From Opitutia bacterium (GTDB lineage: Bacteria > Verrucomicrobiota > Verrucomicrobiia > Opitutales > Opitutaceae): a stretch of DNA of 50,332 nucleotides. Made by a program: the position numbers and the translations under genes. The notes beneath the pieces were generated by a model, which worked only from the letters and a program-made list of their open reading frames with translations, was not told where the DNA came from and did no database searches. The stretch covers positions 1 through 50,332 of the forward strand of contig CANHJG010000022.1 in assembly GCA_947461205.1 (NCBI GenBank), in the 5' to 3' direction. Below, piece after piece: positions 7,826 through 16,805 of this stretch (position 1 is its first letter; each line of letters starts with the position of its first letter).

Positions 7826-8623
7826 ATGCCGTCACCGGAACTCCTCGCCCGCATCGCCGCCGCCAAGCTTGCCGTTCTCGCGCAGACGGAACTGCTTCAT
7901 CGGGAATTTGGTCGCGCCGCGAGCCAGTGGAAGAGCGACGGCACGCGCGTTACGGCCGTCGACGTGGCCATTTCGGAAAATATTTTTCGCGCGCTCGACG
8001 CCTCGTTTCCGGCCGACCAGTTTTTCAGCGAGGAACTGGCGGAGACGGATGCGCCGATTCCGGTGACGGCGCATTTTTCCTGGGTGCTGGACCCGATCGA
8101 CGGGACGAACAATTTCGCCCTCGGCATCCCCCATTGTGCCATTTCGCTGGCGCTGTGCGAAGACGGCGAGCCGGTCTACGGGGTTGTCTATGATCTGAGC
8201 CGCCGGGTGCTGTTGCACGGGGGGCCGGGTTTTGGTCTGCACGACGGGGAGCGGAGCGCCGGCGTGAAGAATGCCCCGTTTTCCCGGGAAACGCTGGTCG
8301 GTTTCCACAGTCCCGCCGACAAGACACTGCTGCCCATGGCCAGCGGCGTGCTCTCACAATTCAAGATCCGGGGGCTCGGAAGCGCGACGTTGCATCTCGC
8401 CTACGTGGCGGCGGGCATGCTCGACGGGTGTGTGGACTACAACGTCAAGATCTGGGACCTCGCGGCGGCCATTCCCCTCGTGCGGGCGACGGGGGGCGAA
8501 GTGCATTTTTTGAACGGCGAGCAGCTGCCGATGCGCCGCTTCGATTTGAAGATGAAGCCAATCATCTACGTGGCCGGCGGGCCGGCGATGTGCGCGCGTC
8601 TGCGGGAGCTGATGAACGGGTAG
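7826..8623 (+). CDS. Inositol monophosphatase / 3'-nucleotidase family phosphatase
   Basis: Mg-dependent phosphomonoesterase of the IMPase/FBPase-like fold, 265 residues, cytosolic. The metal-binding motifs are intact: FFSEEL (Glu70), the signature WVLDPIDGTNNFALGIP (Asp89, Asp92) and the C-terminal WDLAAA (Trp210-Asp211), plus GSATLHLAYVAAG before it. The start at ATG 7826 (MPSPELLARI) matches the usual family N-terminus; an in-frame GTG 48 bp upstream would only add a non-conserved extension. The substrate cannot be told from sequence; inositol-1-phosphate, histidinol phosphate or PAP are all possible in this family. It runs convergent to the metallo-hydrolase gene, with 83 bp between the stops and no clear terminator there. 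Confidence 0.9.
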   Translation: MPSPELLARIAAAKLAVLAQTELLHREFGRAASQWKSDGTRVTAVDVAISENIFRALDASFPADQFFSEELAETDAPIPVTAHFSWVLDPIDGTNNFALGIPHCAISLALCEDGEPVYGVVYDLSRRVLLHGGPGFGLHDGERSAGVKNAPFSRETLVGFHSPADKTLLPMASGVLSQFKIRGLGSATLHLAYVAAGMLDGCVDYNVKIWDLAAAIPLVRATGGEVHFLNGEQLPMRRFDLKMKPIIYVAGGPAMCARLRELMNG

Positions 8624-8706
8624 TGGGTTCAGCGCACCGATCCCACCGCACCGGCATCGGCGCGCCCGCCAGTGCGTAACTGGAGCGCCAACCGAACCCT
8701 ACCTCC

Positions 8707-10065
8707 TCAGACCTGATACGTCTGCAGCGGCACCGGATCGAGCACCTTGGACTTTGGCGCTTTCTCGGCGAGTTGGGCCGCGAACCAGGCGCGGGCATCA
8801 GGATCGCCGTGAGTCAGCACGATGCTGCGGGCGCCGGTCTGGATGGCGAACTCGAGCAGTTCCTCGCGGTCCGCGTGGCCGCTGAGTTCGAAGCGCTCGA
8901 CGCGGGCCTTGATCTTGGCTTTCACGTGGGCGGTCTCGAAAACGAAGGTGTCGCCCGGCTTGGACGCGAGGAGCTTGCCGCCGGGGGTGTCGGGGTCGCA
9001 GTAGCCGACAAACCCGATCGTGTTTTGCGCGTTGCCGAGGAGGCCGGAGGCGAGCGTGTAACTCGGGGTGCGCTCGACGAGCATGCCAGAGCTGATAATA
9101 TAAAGGGCGTTTTGCTTCGGATCTTCGCCAGCGACGAGCTTGCGCGGCGTGGGCTTGATTTTCAGCTCCTTGATGATGCCGCGGCTGAAGTTCACGTGTT
9201 GCGTCTTGCGGCTGATTTCGTCGAAGTAGTCGGCGAGGTCCATGCCGAGACCGGAGGCGAAAATCGGGCACTCGACCAGGCGGCCGAACTTCCGCGCATC
9301 GTGGACGATCGCGAGCACTTCCTGCATTCGCCCGAGGGCGAAGACCGGCAGCAGAAACGAGCCGCCCCGCTGGATGGTGTCGTTGATCGCCGTTACGAGG
9401 CGGGCGACCTCATTGACCCGCTCCTTGCCGACGGGGCGCTCCGTCGTGCCGCGCGTCGTTTCGGTGATGAGGGTGTCGAAGTGACCCGAGGGGAATTTGG
9501 CGCCGAGGAGGGTGCGCTGGTTCTCGAACAGCACATCGCCGGTGAAGAAAATCTGGCGGTGCTTGTAGTGCATCTCCACCGCGGCGGCTCCGGCGACATG
9601 CCCGGCGGGATGGAGGATGATCTCGATCTCGTCCTTGGCGCCGCGGAAGTGTTTCGCGTGGCCAAACGGCAGGCCATTGAGGCGTTTGCCGATGCGATCG
9701 ATTTCGTCGTGGGTGAAGAGCGGATAGTCCGGGATGTTGGCCTCGTCTTTTTGGCGCATCATCACGTTGGCCGAGTTGTGCAGCATACGCTCGATCAGCA
9801 TTCGGCTGGAGGTCGTCATGATGACGGGCGTGTTCGGGTGCTCGCGCATCACGACGGGCAGGCTGCCGATGTGGTCCAAATGACAGTGCGTGATAATGAT
9901 CAGGTCGAGCGTGAGGCCGCGCAGTTTGGCGAGGTCTGGGGTGGCGGCGCGGCCGACGCTCTTCGGGTTCAGGCCGCAATCGACCAAAATGTTGAGGTCG
10001 CCAAGTTGGACGAACAGCGAATTGGCACCAATGCCGCCGTCGCGGTTCAGGTCAGTAAGTTTCAT
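8707..10065 (-). CDS. Metallo-beta-lactamase fold / beta-CASP RNA-processing exonuclease-like protein
   Basis: A 452-residue dizinc hydrolase of the CPSF/Ysh1-like beta-CASP group, proposed to act on RNA in the cytosol. Motifs in order: HCHLDH (60-65, the HxHxDH zinc motif), HPAGHVAGAAAVEM, FFTGDVLFENQRTL (fourth metal motif), the beta-CASP region (GGSFLLPVFALGRMQEVLAI, FASGLGMDLADYF, IISSGML, FVGYCDPDTPGG) and the C-terminal FELSGHADREELLEF and IVLTHGD. All expected metal ligands are present. The start gives MKLTDLNRDGGIGANS, the normal beginning of the domain. It is followed on the same strand by nothing closer than the convergent phosphatase gene. Nucleic-acid substrate is family knowledge, not shown here. 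Confidence 0.9.
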   Translation of the reverse strand: MKLTDLNRDGGIGANSLFVQLGDLNILVDCGLNPKSVGRAATPDLAKLRGLTLDLIIITHCHLDHIGSLPVVMREHPNTPVIMTTSSRMLIERMLHNSANVMMRQKDEANIPDYPLFTHDEIDRIGKRLNGLPFGHAKHFRGAKDEIEIILHPAGHVAGAAAVEMHYKHRQIFFTGDVLFENQRTLLGAKFPSGHFDTLITETTRGTTERPVGKERVNEVARLVTAINDTIQRGGSFLLPVFALGRMQEVLAIVHDARKFGRLVECPIFASGLGMDLADYFDEISRKTQHVNFSRGIIKELKIKPTPRKLVAGEDPKQNALYIISSGMLVERTPSYTLASGLLGNAQNTIGFVGYCDPDTPGGKLLASKPGDTFVFETAHVKAKIKARVERFELSGHADREELLEFAIQTGARSIVLTHGDPDARAWFAAQLAEKAPKSKVLDPVPLQTYQV

Positions 10066-10124
10066 GAACGGCCCAGCGAAAACGAGAAGCCCGCCGAGAA
10101 CGAGGACGAAGTTGCACGAATCGA

Positions 10125-10511
10125 TCAGTCGCGCGGCACGGTCATGTCGAACACCGGCAGAATCACGTGGATTTTCCGGCCGAACTCGTCGACGCCATGA
10201 AAGCTGGCGTGGGCCTGCGCGTCGATCCCGGTGACGTGGTAGCTGTTGTAGGAGAACTCTTCACCCGGAGCGAGCCGCGGCGTCTCGCCGACGATCTTGT
10301 CGCCTTCGATGACGAGCTGCGTGCCGTCGGCGTGGACGACGACCCATTTTCGGCCGAGGAGGGTGACGGTCCGGTCGGACCGGTTTTGAATCGTGATGAA
10401 GTAGACGAAGGCGTGCGGTTTGTTGGCGGGCAGGCTCGCGCCACCGCGGTGGTGGTGGAGCTTGTCGAGCCGGGCGGCGAGGCCGGGCAATTCGCAGGAG
10501 GAGCAGGACAC
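10125..10511 (-). CDS. apaG: ApaG-domain protein
   Basis: A 128-residue small beta-sandwich (fibronectin-III-like) protein of the ApaG family. The core reads [59 protein letters not shown] and [14 protein letters not shown], matching the ApaG pattern of WxI.d..G....V.G.GVVG..P.L.PGe.f.Y.S. The start is a GTG giving [11 protein letters not shown], with a CxxC pair that is not typical of the family; an internal start is possible. It lies 60 bp upstream of the beta-CASP gene on the same strand and is divergent from purH. Function of bacterial ApaG is not well established. Confidence 0.85.
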   Translation of the reverse strand: MSCSSCELPGLAARLDKLHHHRGGASLPANKPHAFVYFITIQNRSDRTVTLLGRKWVVVHADGTQLVIEGDKIVGETPRLAPGEEFSYNSYHVTGIDAQAHASFHGVDEFGRKIHVILPVFDMTVPRD

Positions 10512-10612
10512 AGCGTGAGGAGACGCGGAAACGCGCGCGCGGCAAGCCCGCTGTGTGCGCTGGTGTTTTCGGCCTTGCGGCCAGCCGTGCCACGGCGCAG
10601 AAACGCGCGCTT

Positions 10613-12169
10613 ATGGCCAAACTTGCTCTGCTCTCCGTCAGCGACAAACGTGGTCTCGTGGACTTCGCCACCGGGCTGGTGCGCACCCACGGTTACACGC
10701 TGTTGTCGACCGGCGGCACGGCCAAGCTGCTGGCCGAACGCGGCCTGCCCGTGACCGAGGTGAGCCAGCACACCGGGTTTCCCGAGATTATGGAAGGGCG
10801 CGTGAAGACGCTGCATCCCAAGATCCACGGCGGACTGCTCTGCCGGCGCGACAAGGCCGACCATCTCGCCCAGGCCGAGGCCAACGGCATCGACCTGATC
10901 GATCTCGTCGTGGTGAACCTCTACCCGTTTGAGGAAACGGTCGCGCGGCCGAACGTCCATTTCGAGGAGGCGATCGAGAACATCGACATCGGCGGGCCGT
11001 CGATGCTGCGCAGCGCCGCCAAGAATCACGAGAGCGTGAGCGTCGTGTGCGATCCGGCCGACTACCCGGCGGTGCTCGCAGCGATGGACGCCGGCGCCCC
11101 GGCCGGCGCGCTGGCCGAACTGCGGCGCCGGCTGGCGCTGAAAGTGTTTCAACGCACCGCCCGCTACGATGCGGCCATCGCAACGTATTTGGAAGCCGAG
11201 GCGACGGAACCGGACCTCGAGGCGATGAGCGGCTTTCCGGCGTCGTTGTCCCTGTCGTGGAAAAAGGCCCAGGCGCTGCGCTACGGGGAAAACCCCCACC
11301 AGAAAGCGGCGCTTTACGGCACATTCCACGACCACTTCACGCAGCTGCAGGGCAAGGAGCTTTCCTACAATAACCTTCTGGATATCACCTCGGCCACCTA
11401 CCTGATCGGGGAATTCGAGCGCCCGACGGTCGCGATTCTCAAGCACACCAATCCGTGCGGCGTGGCCAGCGCGGATACGCTGATTTCCGCCTGGGAGCAG
11501 GCCTACGCAACGGATCGGCAGGCTCCGTTTGGCGGCATCATCATCGTCAATCAGACGCTCGACGGCGAGCTGGCGAAGGCGATCGCCGAAATCTTCACCG
11601 AGGTGATCATCGCTCCGCGTTTCAGCGACGAGGCGATGGCTATTTTGGCGAAGAAAAAGAACCTGCGCCTGATGATCGCCAAGGGCGGGATCGGCGCCGA
11701 TGCGCTGCAGGAGATCCGCTCGGTCGTCGGCGGCGTGCTGGTGCAGGACCGCGACCGGACGCTCGGCAACGTGAAGGACTTCAAAGTGGTGACGAAACGC
11801 GTGCCGACCGCGGACGAATGGGCGGCGATGATGTTCGGCTGGAAGGTCGGCAAACACGTCAAATCGAACGCCATCGTCTACTGCCGCGGTGAGCAAACGC
11901 TCGGCGTCGGCGCGGGGCAGATGGCGCGCGTGGACAGTTCGCGCATCGCCGTCTGGAAGGCGGGCGAGGCCGGGCTCAACCTCCAGGGTTCGGTCGTCGC
12001 GAGCGAGGCGCTGTTTCCGTTTGCCGACGGACTGATCGCCGCGGCCGAAGCCGGGGCGACGGCCGCGATCCAGCCCGGAGGTTCGGTGCGCGACGCGGAA
12101 GTGATCGCGGCGGCGGACGAACGGGGCCTGGCCATGGTCTTCACGGGCTCGCGGCATTTCAAACACTGA
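10613..12169 (+). CDS. purH: Bifunctional AICAR formyltransferase / IMP cyclohydrolase
   Basis: Catalyses the last two steps of de novo purine synthesis, from AICAR through FAICAR to IMP. The 518-residue length is normal. The N-terminal MGS-like IMP cyclohydrolase domain has [58 protein letters not shown] and [14 protein letters not shown] with [17 protein letters not shown]. The transformylase domain has [70 protein letters not shown] and the final [22 protein letters not shown] 10613 ([11 protein letters not shown]) is chosen; the upstream in-frame extension is not conserved. It stands alone on the plus strand, divergent from the ApaG gene. Confidence 0.97.
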   Translation: MAKLALLSVSDKRGLVDFATGLVRTHGYTLLSTGGTAKLLAERGLPVTEVSQHTGFPEIMEGRVKTLHPKIHGGLLCRRDKADHLAQAEANGIDLIDLVVVNLYPFEETVARPNVHFEEAIENIDIGGPSMLRSAAKNHESVSVVCDPADYPAVLAAMDAGAPAGALAELRRRLALKVFQRTARYDAAIATYLEAEATEPDLEAMSGFPASLSLSWKKAQALRYGENPHQKAALYGTFHDHFTQLQGKELSYNNLLDITSATYLIGEFERPTVAILKHTNPCGVASADTLISAWEQAYATDRQAPFGGIIIVNQTLDGELAKAIAEIFTEVIIAPRFSDEAMAILAKKKNLRLMIAKGGIGADALQEIRSVVGGVLVQDRDRTLGNVKDFKVVTKRVPTADEWAAMMFGWKVGKHVKSNAIVYCRGEQTLGVGAGQMARVDSSRIAVWKAGEAGLNLQGSVVASEALFPFADGLIAAAEAGATAAIQPGGSVRDAEVIAAADERGLAMVFTGSRHFKH

Positions 12170-12313
12170 TGCCGCCCTGTGCCGCAGTGTTGGCAGTTGC
12201 CAAACCCCGTCGATTCGTGTCCCTCGCTGTCGGCCCTTCCGCGGGGCGCGAGTTACCCCTCGATCCCGCGGGTCGATCGTTCCCCCAACCTCCCGTGCGT
12301 CCCCTGACCGCTT

Positions 12314-12937
12314 ATGCTTGAGACTCTTTTGGATCAATTCCAAGGCACCCCGTTGTCGCTTTGGGGCCCCTTCTCGGTGCTGCTCCTGTGCGGTCTGGGC
12401 CTGCCGGTGCCCGAAGATATTGTGCTGATCGCGGCCGGCGCGCTGGGTGTGCTGGACGAGCGGCCGTGGATCGAGGTCAGTGCGCTGATGTATGCCGGCG
12501 TGATGGGTGGCGACTCGATTATTTTCCTGGCGGGCCGTTTCTTCGGCGGGCGGTTGCGGGCGGCGCCGTGGTTCCAGCGGATTTTCCCTTCGGCCAAACA
12601 GGACAAAGTCGAGGTGTTATTTGAACGGCACGGCTCGACGGGGATGTTTTTGGGCCGTTTTTTGCCCGGGTTGCGGGCGCCCATTTTTTTCACGGCGGGC
12701 TCGATGAAGGTGTCGTATTTAAAATTTTTGTGTTTCGACGGTTTCGCCGCGCTGATTAGCGTGCCGGTCTTTGTCTGGCTAGGGCACTGGCTGTGGTTGA
12801 CGTTTCAGGACGATATCGAGCAGCTGAACCGCACGTTGGATGTGACGCATTCATTTTCCCGGTGGATCGTCGTGCTGGCGGCGCTGGCGTGTGTCGGGGT
12901 GTGGTTCTGGTCGCGCCGCATAAAGAAGACCCCGTAG
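12314..12937 (+). CDS. DedA family (SNARE-associated/VTT-domain) membrane protein
   Basis: Inner-membrane protein of the DedA family, members of which act in lipid-carrier flipping and membrane homeostasis. The 207 residues contain several hydrophobic segments (LLLCGLGLPVPEDIVLIAAG, the FDGFAALISVPVFVWLGHWL region, and WIVVLAALACVGVWFW near the C-terminus). Family motifs are GLPVPEDIVLIAAG with the acidic residue in the re-entrant loop, GGDSIIFLAGRFFGG, and the conserved FLGRFLPGLRAPIFFTAG with its essential-type arginines. It is followed after 12 bp by the broken M48 protease gene on the same strand. The substrate lipid is not predictable. Confidence 0.9.
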   Translation: MLETLLDQFQGTPLSLWGPFSVLLLCGLGLPVPEDIVLIAAGALGVLDERPWIEVSALMYAGVMGGDSIIFLAGRFFGGRLRAAPWFQRIFPSAKQDKVEVLFERHGSTGMFLGRFLPGLRAPIFFTAGSMKVSYLKFLCFDGFAALISVPVFVWLGHWLWLTFQDDIEQLNRTLDVTHSFSRWIVVLAALACVGVWFWSRRIKKTP

Positions 12938-12949
12938 CGCTCGCTTCGG

Positions 12950-13769
12950 GTGCTGGCCTGCGACGGAGCGCAACGGTGCGTTTCTGGCCTGAGACTCTGC
13001 GCCGCCGCGCTGATCGCCGCCGCACCGCTGGTGCTGGCCGGCTGCGAGACGAATCCCCTCACGGGCCGACCCTCGCTCGTGCTGATCGCGCCGGGACAGG
13101 AAGTGACGTTGGGGCAGGAGTCTTTCCGTGCGATCAGGAAGCCGGAGAAGGTTTCGCCCGACGTCTGAGCCCATGCGCGGGTCAAGCGGGTGGGGAAACG
13201 GATCGCACAGGCCGTGGGCGACCAATTGCCCAAGGCCCAGTGGTCGTTTGTGGTGTTCGAATCCAAGGACATGAATGCGTTCGCCCTCCCCGGGGTGGAA
13301 GTCGGAGTTTACACCGGCCTGCTCGCGCTGGCCGAGAACGACAGCGGCCTGGCGATCGTGATGGGCCACGAAGTCGGCCACGCGATCGCCCGCCACGGGA
13401 CGGAGCGGATGTCGGCGGCGATGGTGATGGGCGGCGCGGGCGCGATCAGCGCGGCCGCGGTTGCAGTCAAAAACCGACCTGCAGACACGGAACCTTTTTC
13501 GCCTCGCTGATGGCGGCGTGACGACCGTCGACCGGGTGCTCCCGCCTTCGCGGGGCAACGAAAACGAAGCCGACCGGATGGGCGTGATCTACGCGGTCAA
13601 AGCCGGATACGATCCCCGGGCCGCGATCCGTTTTTGGCAAAAAATGGCTAAACAAAAATAATCTGGGACCGCCACGGCGACGCCGGACTGGCGATCCACG
13701 CATCCCGCGGACCAAAAACGCATCGCCGATCTGCCGGTGTTCCTGCCGCCGGGGGTGCCAATCTACTAG
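12950..13769 (+). pseudogene. Broken M48-family metalloprotease lipoprotein
   Basis: Remnant of a periplasmic zinc metalloprotease of the M48 (LoiP/YggG-like) group. Reading from GTG 12950 gives a lipoprotein signal with lipobox LAGC, then TNPLTGRPSLVLIAPGQE. A TGA at 13166-13168 interrupts the frame. It resumes in the same frame with KRVGKRIAQAVGDQLPKAQW, FALPGVEVGVYTGLLA and the active site MGHEVGHAIARHGTERMS. That frame stops at 13510, and the C-terminal part continues in another frame as LPPSRGNENEADRMGVIYAV and KAGYDPRAAIRFWQKM, so a frameshift lies between about 13470 and 13550. A further TAA at 13659-13661 separates the tail STHPADQKRIADLPVFLPP, which ends at 13769. At least three lesions make it non-functional despite the intact HEVGH. 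Confidence 0.88.
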
Positions 13770-13843
13770 GCGAACCGCGGGAAGTTCCCGCACGCGGGTT
13801 TTTCCGATTGGCGGACGGTGCGGAAATGGGTCACGGTAGGGGG

Positions 13844-15214
13844 ATGTTCGACCCCGTTGAAAAACTTAAGGAATTCATCCGTCATCCAAGCGTGTCTGCC
13901 GACTCGAAATTTCGGGACGGCATGCAGGGTGCGCAGGAGTTCGTCTCCGGCCTGCTGGGTTCGCTCGGCTTCACCGTCGAAGTGGTTAAGACGGCGCTGC
14001 ATCCGATCATTTTTGCGCAACGCGGCGGCGACGCGAGCTGGCCGCATGTGGTGATTTACGGACACTACGACGTGCAGCCGGCCGATCCGCTCAACTTGTG
14101 GAACACCCCGGCGTTTGAGCCGACGATCATCGGGAACCGGATCTTTGGGCGGGGCGCCGCAGACAACAAGGGGCCGCTGATGACGAACATCGCCGCGGTG
14201 GCGCAATTGCTCGAGGCCAACCCCAAGCTGCCTCTGCGGATCACGTTTCTGATCGAGGGCGAGGAAGAGATGGGCAGTCCCAGTTTCCCGAAGTTTCTGG
14301 CGAGCCACCGGGACCGGCTGAAGGCCGCCGATTTTGTCTACCTGTCGGATACGGCGCTGCCGACTCCCGATCAAGTCGTCCTGACGTGCGGCCTCCGCGG
14401 GCTCGCGCTGTTTGATCTGCACGTGACTGGCGCGAAGGGCGACCTGCATTCCGGTCTCCACGGCGGCGTGCTGCGCAACCCGATCCAAGCGCTCGCGGAA
14501 ATCATCGCGACGCTGCACACGCCCGACGGGCGGGTCAACGTGCCGGGCTTTTACGATGCCGTGCTCGACGTGCATCCTTGGGAGCGGGAGGAATTGGCGA
14601 AGCTCGGGGCGGACGAGAAAAGCTACAAAGAGTTCCTCGGGATCGACGCGTTTTATACCACGCCCGGTTTTACGCCGTTTGAAGCGCTGCGATTTCAACC
14701 GACGCTCGAGTTCAACGGCATCGGCGGCGGCTACCAGGGGGAGGGCACCAAGACCGTCATCCCGAGCAAGGCCTTCGCGAAAATCAGCTGCCGCCTCGTG
14801 CCGAACCAGGAGCCCGAGAAAATCAAGCAGCGCGTGATGGACGCGATCCGCGCCCGCACGCCGTCGGGCGTCACGGTCGAGTTCGTGGACCAGCACAAGG
14901 GCGATCCTTACGTCGTAGTGCCGCCCGACCGATCCAATACGCCCAAGGACCAATCGCCCGTGCTCGCCCGGGCGTTTCGCGCGGCGGACAAGGCGGTGAC
15001 CGAGGTCTGGGGCCGGCCGCCGCTGTATTTGCGCGAGGGGGGCAGCGTGCCGATCATCGCCCAAATCAAGCAAGTCACCGGGCTGGACTCCGTGATGTTC
15101 GGGCTGTTTCTGCCCGAGGACAATCTCCACGCCCCGAACGAGAGCTTTAACCTCGAGGTGATGAAAAAAGGAATTGAGACGACGCGTCGCTTGCTGGCGG
15201 CCGTGGCGGAGTAG
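13844..15214 (+). CDS. M20-family dipeptidase / metallopeptidase
   Basis: Cytosolic zinc-dependent exopeptidase of the M20 dipeptidase (CNDP/DapE-like) group. The 456-residue protein has YGHYDVQPAD (His74, Asp76), FGRGAADNKGP (bridging aspartate), LIEGEEEMGSPSF (catalytic and metal glutamates), a dimerisation domain beginning LTCGLRGLALFDLHVTG with KGDLHSGLHGG, then TVIPSKAFAKISCRLVPNQ and a C-terminal REGGSVPII with LFLPEDNLHAPNESFNL supplying the final histidine. ATG 13844 (MFDPVEKLKEFI) follows a purine-rich GGTAGGGGG, one of the few SD-like leaders in the window. An in-frame upstream codon adds only a non-conserved extension. It ends just before a strong bidirectional terminator. Confidence 0.93.
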   Translation: MFDPVEKLKEFIRHPSVSADSKFRDGMQGAQEFVSGLLGSLGFTVEVVKTALHPIIFAQRGGDASWPHVVIYGHYDVQPADPLNLWNTPAFEPTIIGNRIFGRGAADNKGPLMTNIAAVAQLLEANPKLPLRITFLIEGEEEMGSPSFPKFLASHRDRLKAADFVYLSDTALPTPDQVVLTCGLRGLALFDLHVTGAKGDLHSGLHGGVLRNPIQALAEIIATLHTPDGRVNVPGFYDAVLDVHPWEREELAKLGADEKSYKEFLGIDAFYTTPGFTPFEALRFQPTLEFNGIGGGYQGEGTKTVIPSKAFAKISCRLVPNQEPEKIKQRVMDAIRARTPSGVTVEFVDQHKGDPYVVVPPDRSNTPKDQSPVLARAFRAADKAVTEVWGRPPLYLREGGSVPIIAQIKQVTGLDSVMFGLFLPEDNLHAPNESFNLEVMKKGIETTRRLLAAVAE

Positions 15215-15233
15215 TCCGTCCGATGAGCACAAC

Positions 15234-15264
15234 AAAAAGCCCCGGATGGATGCCGGGGCTTTTT
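15234..15264. terminator. Bidirectional intrinsic terminator
   Basis: A perfect 12-bp inverted repeat (AAAAAGCCCCGG and its complement CCGGGGCTTTTT) around a 7-nt loop. It carries a T tract downstream on the plus strand (extended by G and five more T) and an A tract upstream that serves as a T tract on the minus strand. It sits between the convergent dipeptidase and Pal-like lipoprotein genes and can end both transcripts. Confidence 0.93.
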
Positions 15265-15293
15265 GTTTTTACAATCGGTGTGGTCGGCCGGCG

Positions 15294-15857
15294 TTACTTG
15301 GACTTCACGACCACGAGATCGACGCGCCGGTCTTTATCCATGGTGGCGGCATCGGCATTGGGCTTGGCCTCGAGGCTGCCCTTGGAATTGGCTTCGAGCT
15401 TGTCGGCGGCGACGCCGAGGGAAAGGAGGTATTTCTTCACGGCGTTGGAGCGGCGATCACCGAGCCCGAGGTTGTATTCGGCGGTGCCGCGCCAATCGCA
15501 ATGTCCCTCCAGCAGCAGGCGCATGCCCGGATTCGCATCCAGATAGGTTTTCGCATTCTTGAGCTTTTCGCGTTCGCTCGGCTTGATCGCAGACTGGTCG
15601 AAATCGAAATAGACCGTGCTCGCCGCCAGCGCCTCGCGATTCTGCCCGGTGAGCGGATCGAACGGATCGCGTTCGGCGAGGCCCGTGTTGAGGTCGGAAA
15701 CCGTGGAGAGGTTGCTGGGAGCAATGTTGCTGCCACCCGACTGAGGGCCCATCAACGTTGCGTTCGGATCGGGCCGGGCAGGCTTTTTGCTGCAGCCCGC
15801 GAGGACAAACGCGGCGCTAGCGAGAACGAGGCAAAGTTTCGGCGAGACAAGTTTCAT
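15294..15857 (-). CDS. pal: Pal-like OmpA-domain lipoprotein
   Basis: Peptidoglycan-associated outer-membrane lipoprotein. The 187 residues begin with a lipoprotein signal whose lipobox is LAGC (Cys22). A flexible 50-residue linker follows, then an OmpA/MotB C-terminal domain: TVYFDFDQSAIKPSEREKL, LLLEGHCDWRGTAEYNLGLG, DRRSNAVKKYLLSLGV and KDRRVDLVV. The arginines and aspartate that bind diaminopimelate in this family are present in WRGTAEYN and DRR. Pal normally works with TolA and TolB in envelope constriction; no tol genes are in the window. Size and order match Pal better than a full OmpA porin. Its 3' end faces the strong terminator at 15234-15264. Confidence 0.9.
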   Translation of the reverse strand: MKLVSPKLCLVLASAAFVLAGCSKKPARPDPNATLMGPQSGGSNIAPSNLSTVSDLNTGLAERDPFDPLTGQNREALAASTVYFDFDQSAIKPSEREKLKNAKTYLDANPGMRLLLEGHCDWRGTAEYNLGLGDRRSNAVKKYLLSLGVAADKLEANSKGSLEAKPNADAATMDKDRRVDLVVVKSK

Positions 15858-15885
15858 GAGTAAGAGAAGGGTGTGGACGCGGCAA

Positions 15886-15926
15886 AAAAACCTTTGGGCA
15901 AGCCGTTCTGTCCTCGCAAGGTTTTT
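15886..15926 (-). terminator. Possible intrinsic terminator after the response regulator gene
   Basis: On the minus strand AAAAACCTT and AAGGTTTTT form a 9-bp stem that is followed by extra T residues. It begins at the stop codon of the response regulator gene. The loop is long (about 23 nt) and the stem is A/T-rich, so this is only a plausible terminator. Confidence 0.4.
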
Positions 15927-16572
15927 AGACGGTCTTTTTCGGCTCGATTAGGCCCACCTCGAGCGCGTAGCGCGTCAGGCTCGCGACGTCGTGGAGATTG
16001 AGCTTCCGCATGAAGTTGGTGCGGTGGTTGTCCACGGTCTTGACGCTGATGCCGAGTTTGGCGGCGATTTCCTTGGTGCTATGGCTTTCGGCGACCAGCT
16101 GGAGGATCTCGCGTTCGCGGTCGGTAACGAAGTCGGGCGCTCGGCTGCCGGCCGGATTGGCGACGACATTGCGGAGCAGGGAGGCAACGGCGGGGCCGAA
16201 ATAGGTGCCGCCGTTGGCCACGGTCTCCAGCCCTTTCTTGAATTCGAAGAGCCCGGCGGTTTTTTCGACGAAACCGTGCGCCCCGGCCTCGAGCATTTCA
16301 CGGACCAGCACGGGGTTCTCGTGCCCGGAAAACACGAGCACGCGCATCCGGGGCAGCTTCTTGCTGATACGCCGGAGAATGTCGACGCCGTTGAGTCCAG
16401 GGAGCTTCGCGTCGAGGACGCAAATGTCGGGACTGGTTTCGAGGCAGAGCTGCACGGCGGACTGACCATCGCCCGATTCGCCGACGAGCGTGTAGCTCGC
16501 GTCCAGCCGTAGAATCTCCACCAACATTTCGCGGATAGCGGTTTGGTCTTCGATGATGACGAGTCGTTTCAT
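15925..16572 (-). CDS. NarL/FixJ-type two-component response regulator
   Basis: A 215-residue DNA-binding response regulator. The receiver domain (1-115) has the acidic pair in IIEDQ, the phosphoacceptor in CVLDAKLPGLNG (Asp54), the switch residue in LVFSGHE and the conserved lysine in FVEKTAG (Lys104). The LuxR-type helix-turn-helix occupies about 149-205 (TDREREILQLVAESHSTKEI, AAKLGISVKTVDNHRTNFM, KLNLHDVASLTRYAL). No histidine kinase gene lies next to it, so it is an orphan here. The start is the ATG at 16572, only 25 nt downstream of the encoded CCA end of the tRNA-Lys gene on the same strand, which suggests co-transcription. Regulated genes cannot be inferred. Confidence 0.93.
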   Translation of the reverse strand: MKRLVIIEDQTAIREMLVEILRLDASYTLVGESGDGQSAVQLCLETSPDICVLDAKLPGLNGVDILRRISKKLPRMRVLVFSGHENPVLVREMLEAGAHGFVEKTAGLFEFKKGLETVANGGTYFGPAVASLLRNVVANPAGSRAPDFVTDREREILQLVAESHSTKEIAAKLGISVKTVDNHRTNFMRKLNLHDVASLTRYALEVGLIEPKKTV

Positions 16573-16597
16573 GGGCGGCTGAAGGTGAAAGCGACGG

Positions 16598-16672
16598 TGG
16601 TGGGCCGGCCGGGATTCGAACCCGGAACCAATTGCTTAAAAGGCAACTGCTCTACCATTGAGCTACCAGCCC
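16598..16672 (-). tRNA. tRNA-Lys (anticodon UUU), CCA encoded
   Basis: On the minus strand a full cloverleaf is readable. The acceptor is GGGCTGG pairing with CCGGCCC, the D-arm is GCTC/GAGC, and the anticodon stem is GTTGC/GCAAT around the loop CTTTTAA, so the anticodon is TTT (Lys). The T-arm is CCGGG TTCGAAT CCCGG. The discriminator is A and the CCA is in the DNA. Confidence 0.96.
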
Positions 16673-16753
16673 CCCAAACCGTAGGAGGGAGATAAATGGG
16701 TTTTGCTCACGGGGGTTGGCAAGGAATTTCGCCCTGAATGAAGCGCGCCGCCA

Positions 16754-16782
16754 TTGACCACACCCGGCGCGACGCCTATCCA
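16754..16782 (+). promoter_or_regulatory. Candidate sigma70-type promoter for the ECF sigma operon
   Basis: TTGACC and TATCCA are separated by exactly 17 bp, about 65 bp upstream of the chosen sigma factor start. The spacing is optimal and the -35 element is close to consensus. No experimental support is available. Confidence 0.4.
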
Positions 16783-16805
16783 GACCCGTCTTCCATCACA
16801 ACGTG

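Noticed and set aside
10163-12343. 726-codon minus-strand frame over purH
   Set aside because: It is antisense to purH, which has complete motifs along its whole length; the antisense product shows no recognisable domain.
16754-16782. Promoter of the tRNA-Lys gene on the minus strand
   Set aside because: A TTGCCA element exists upstream of the tRNA, but no -10 element lies at suitable spacing, so no feature was recorded.
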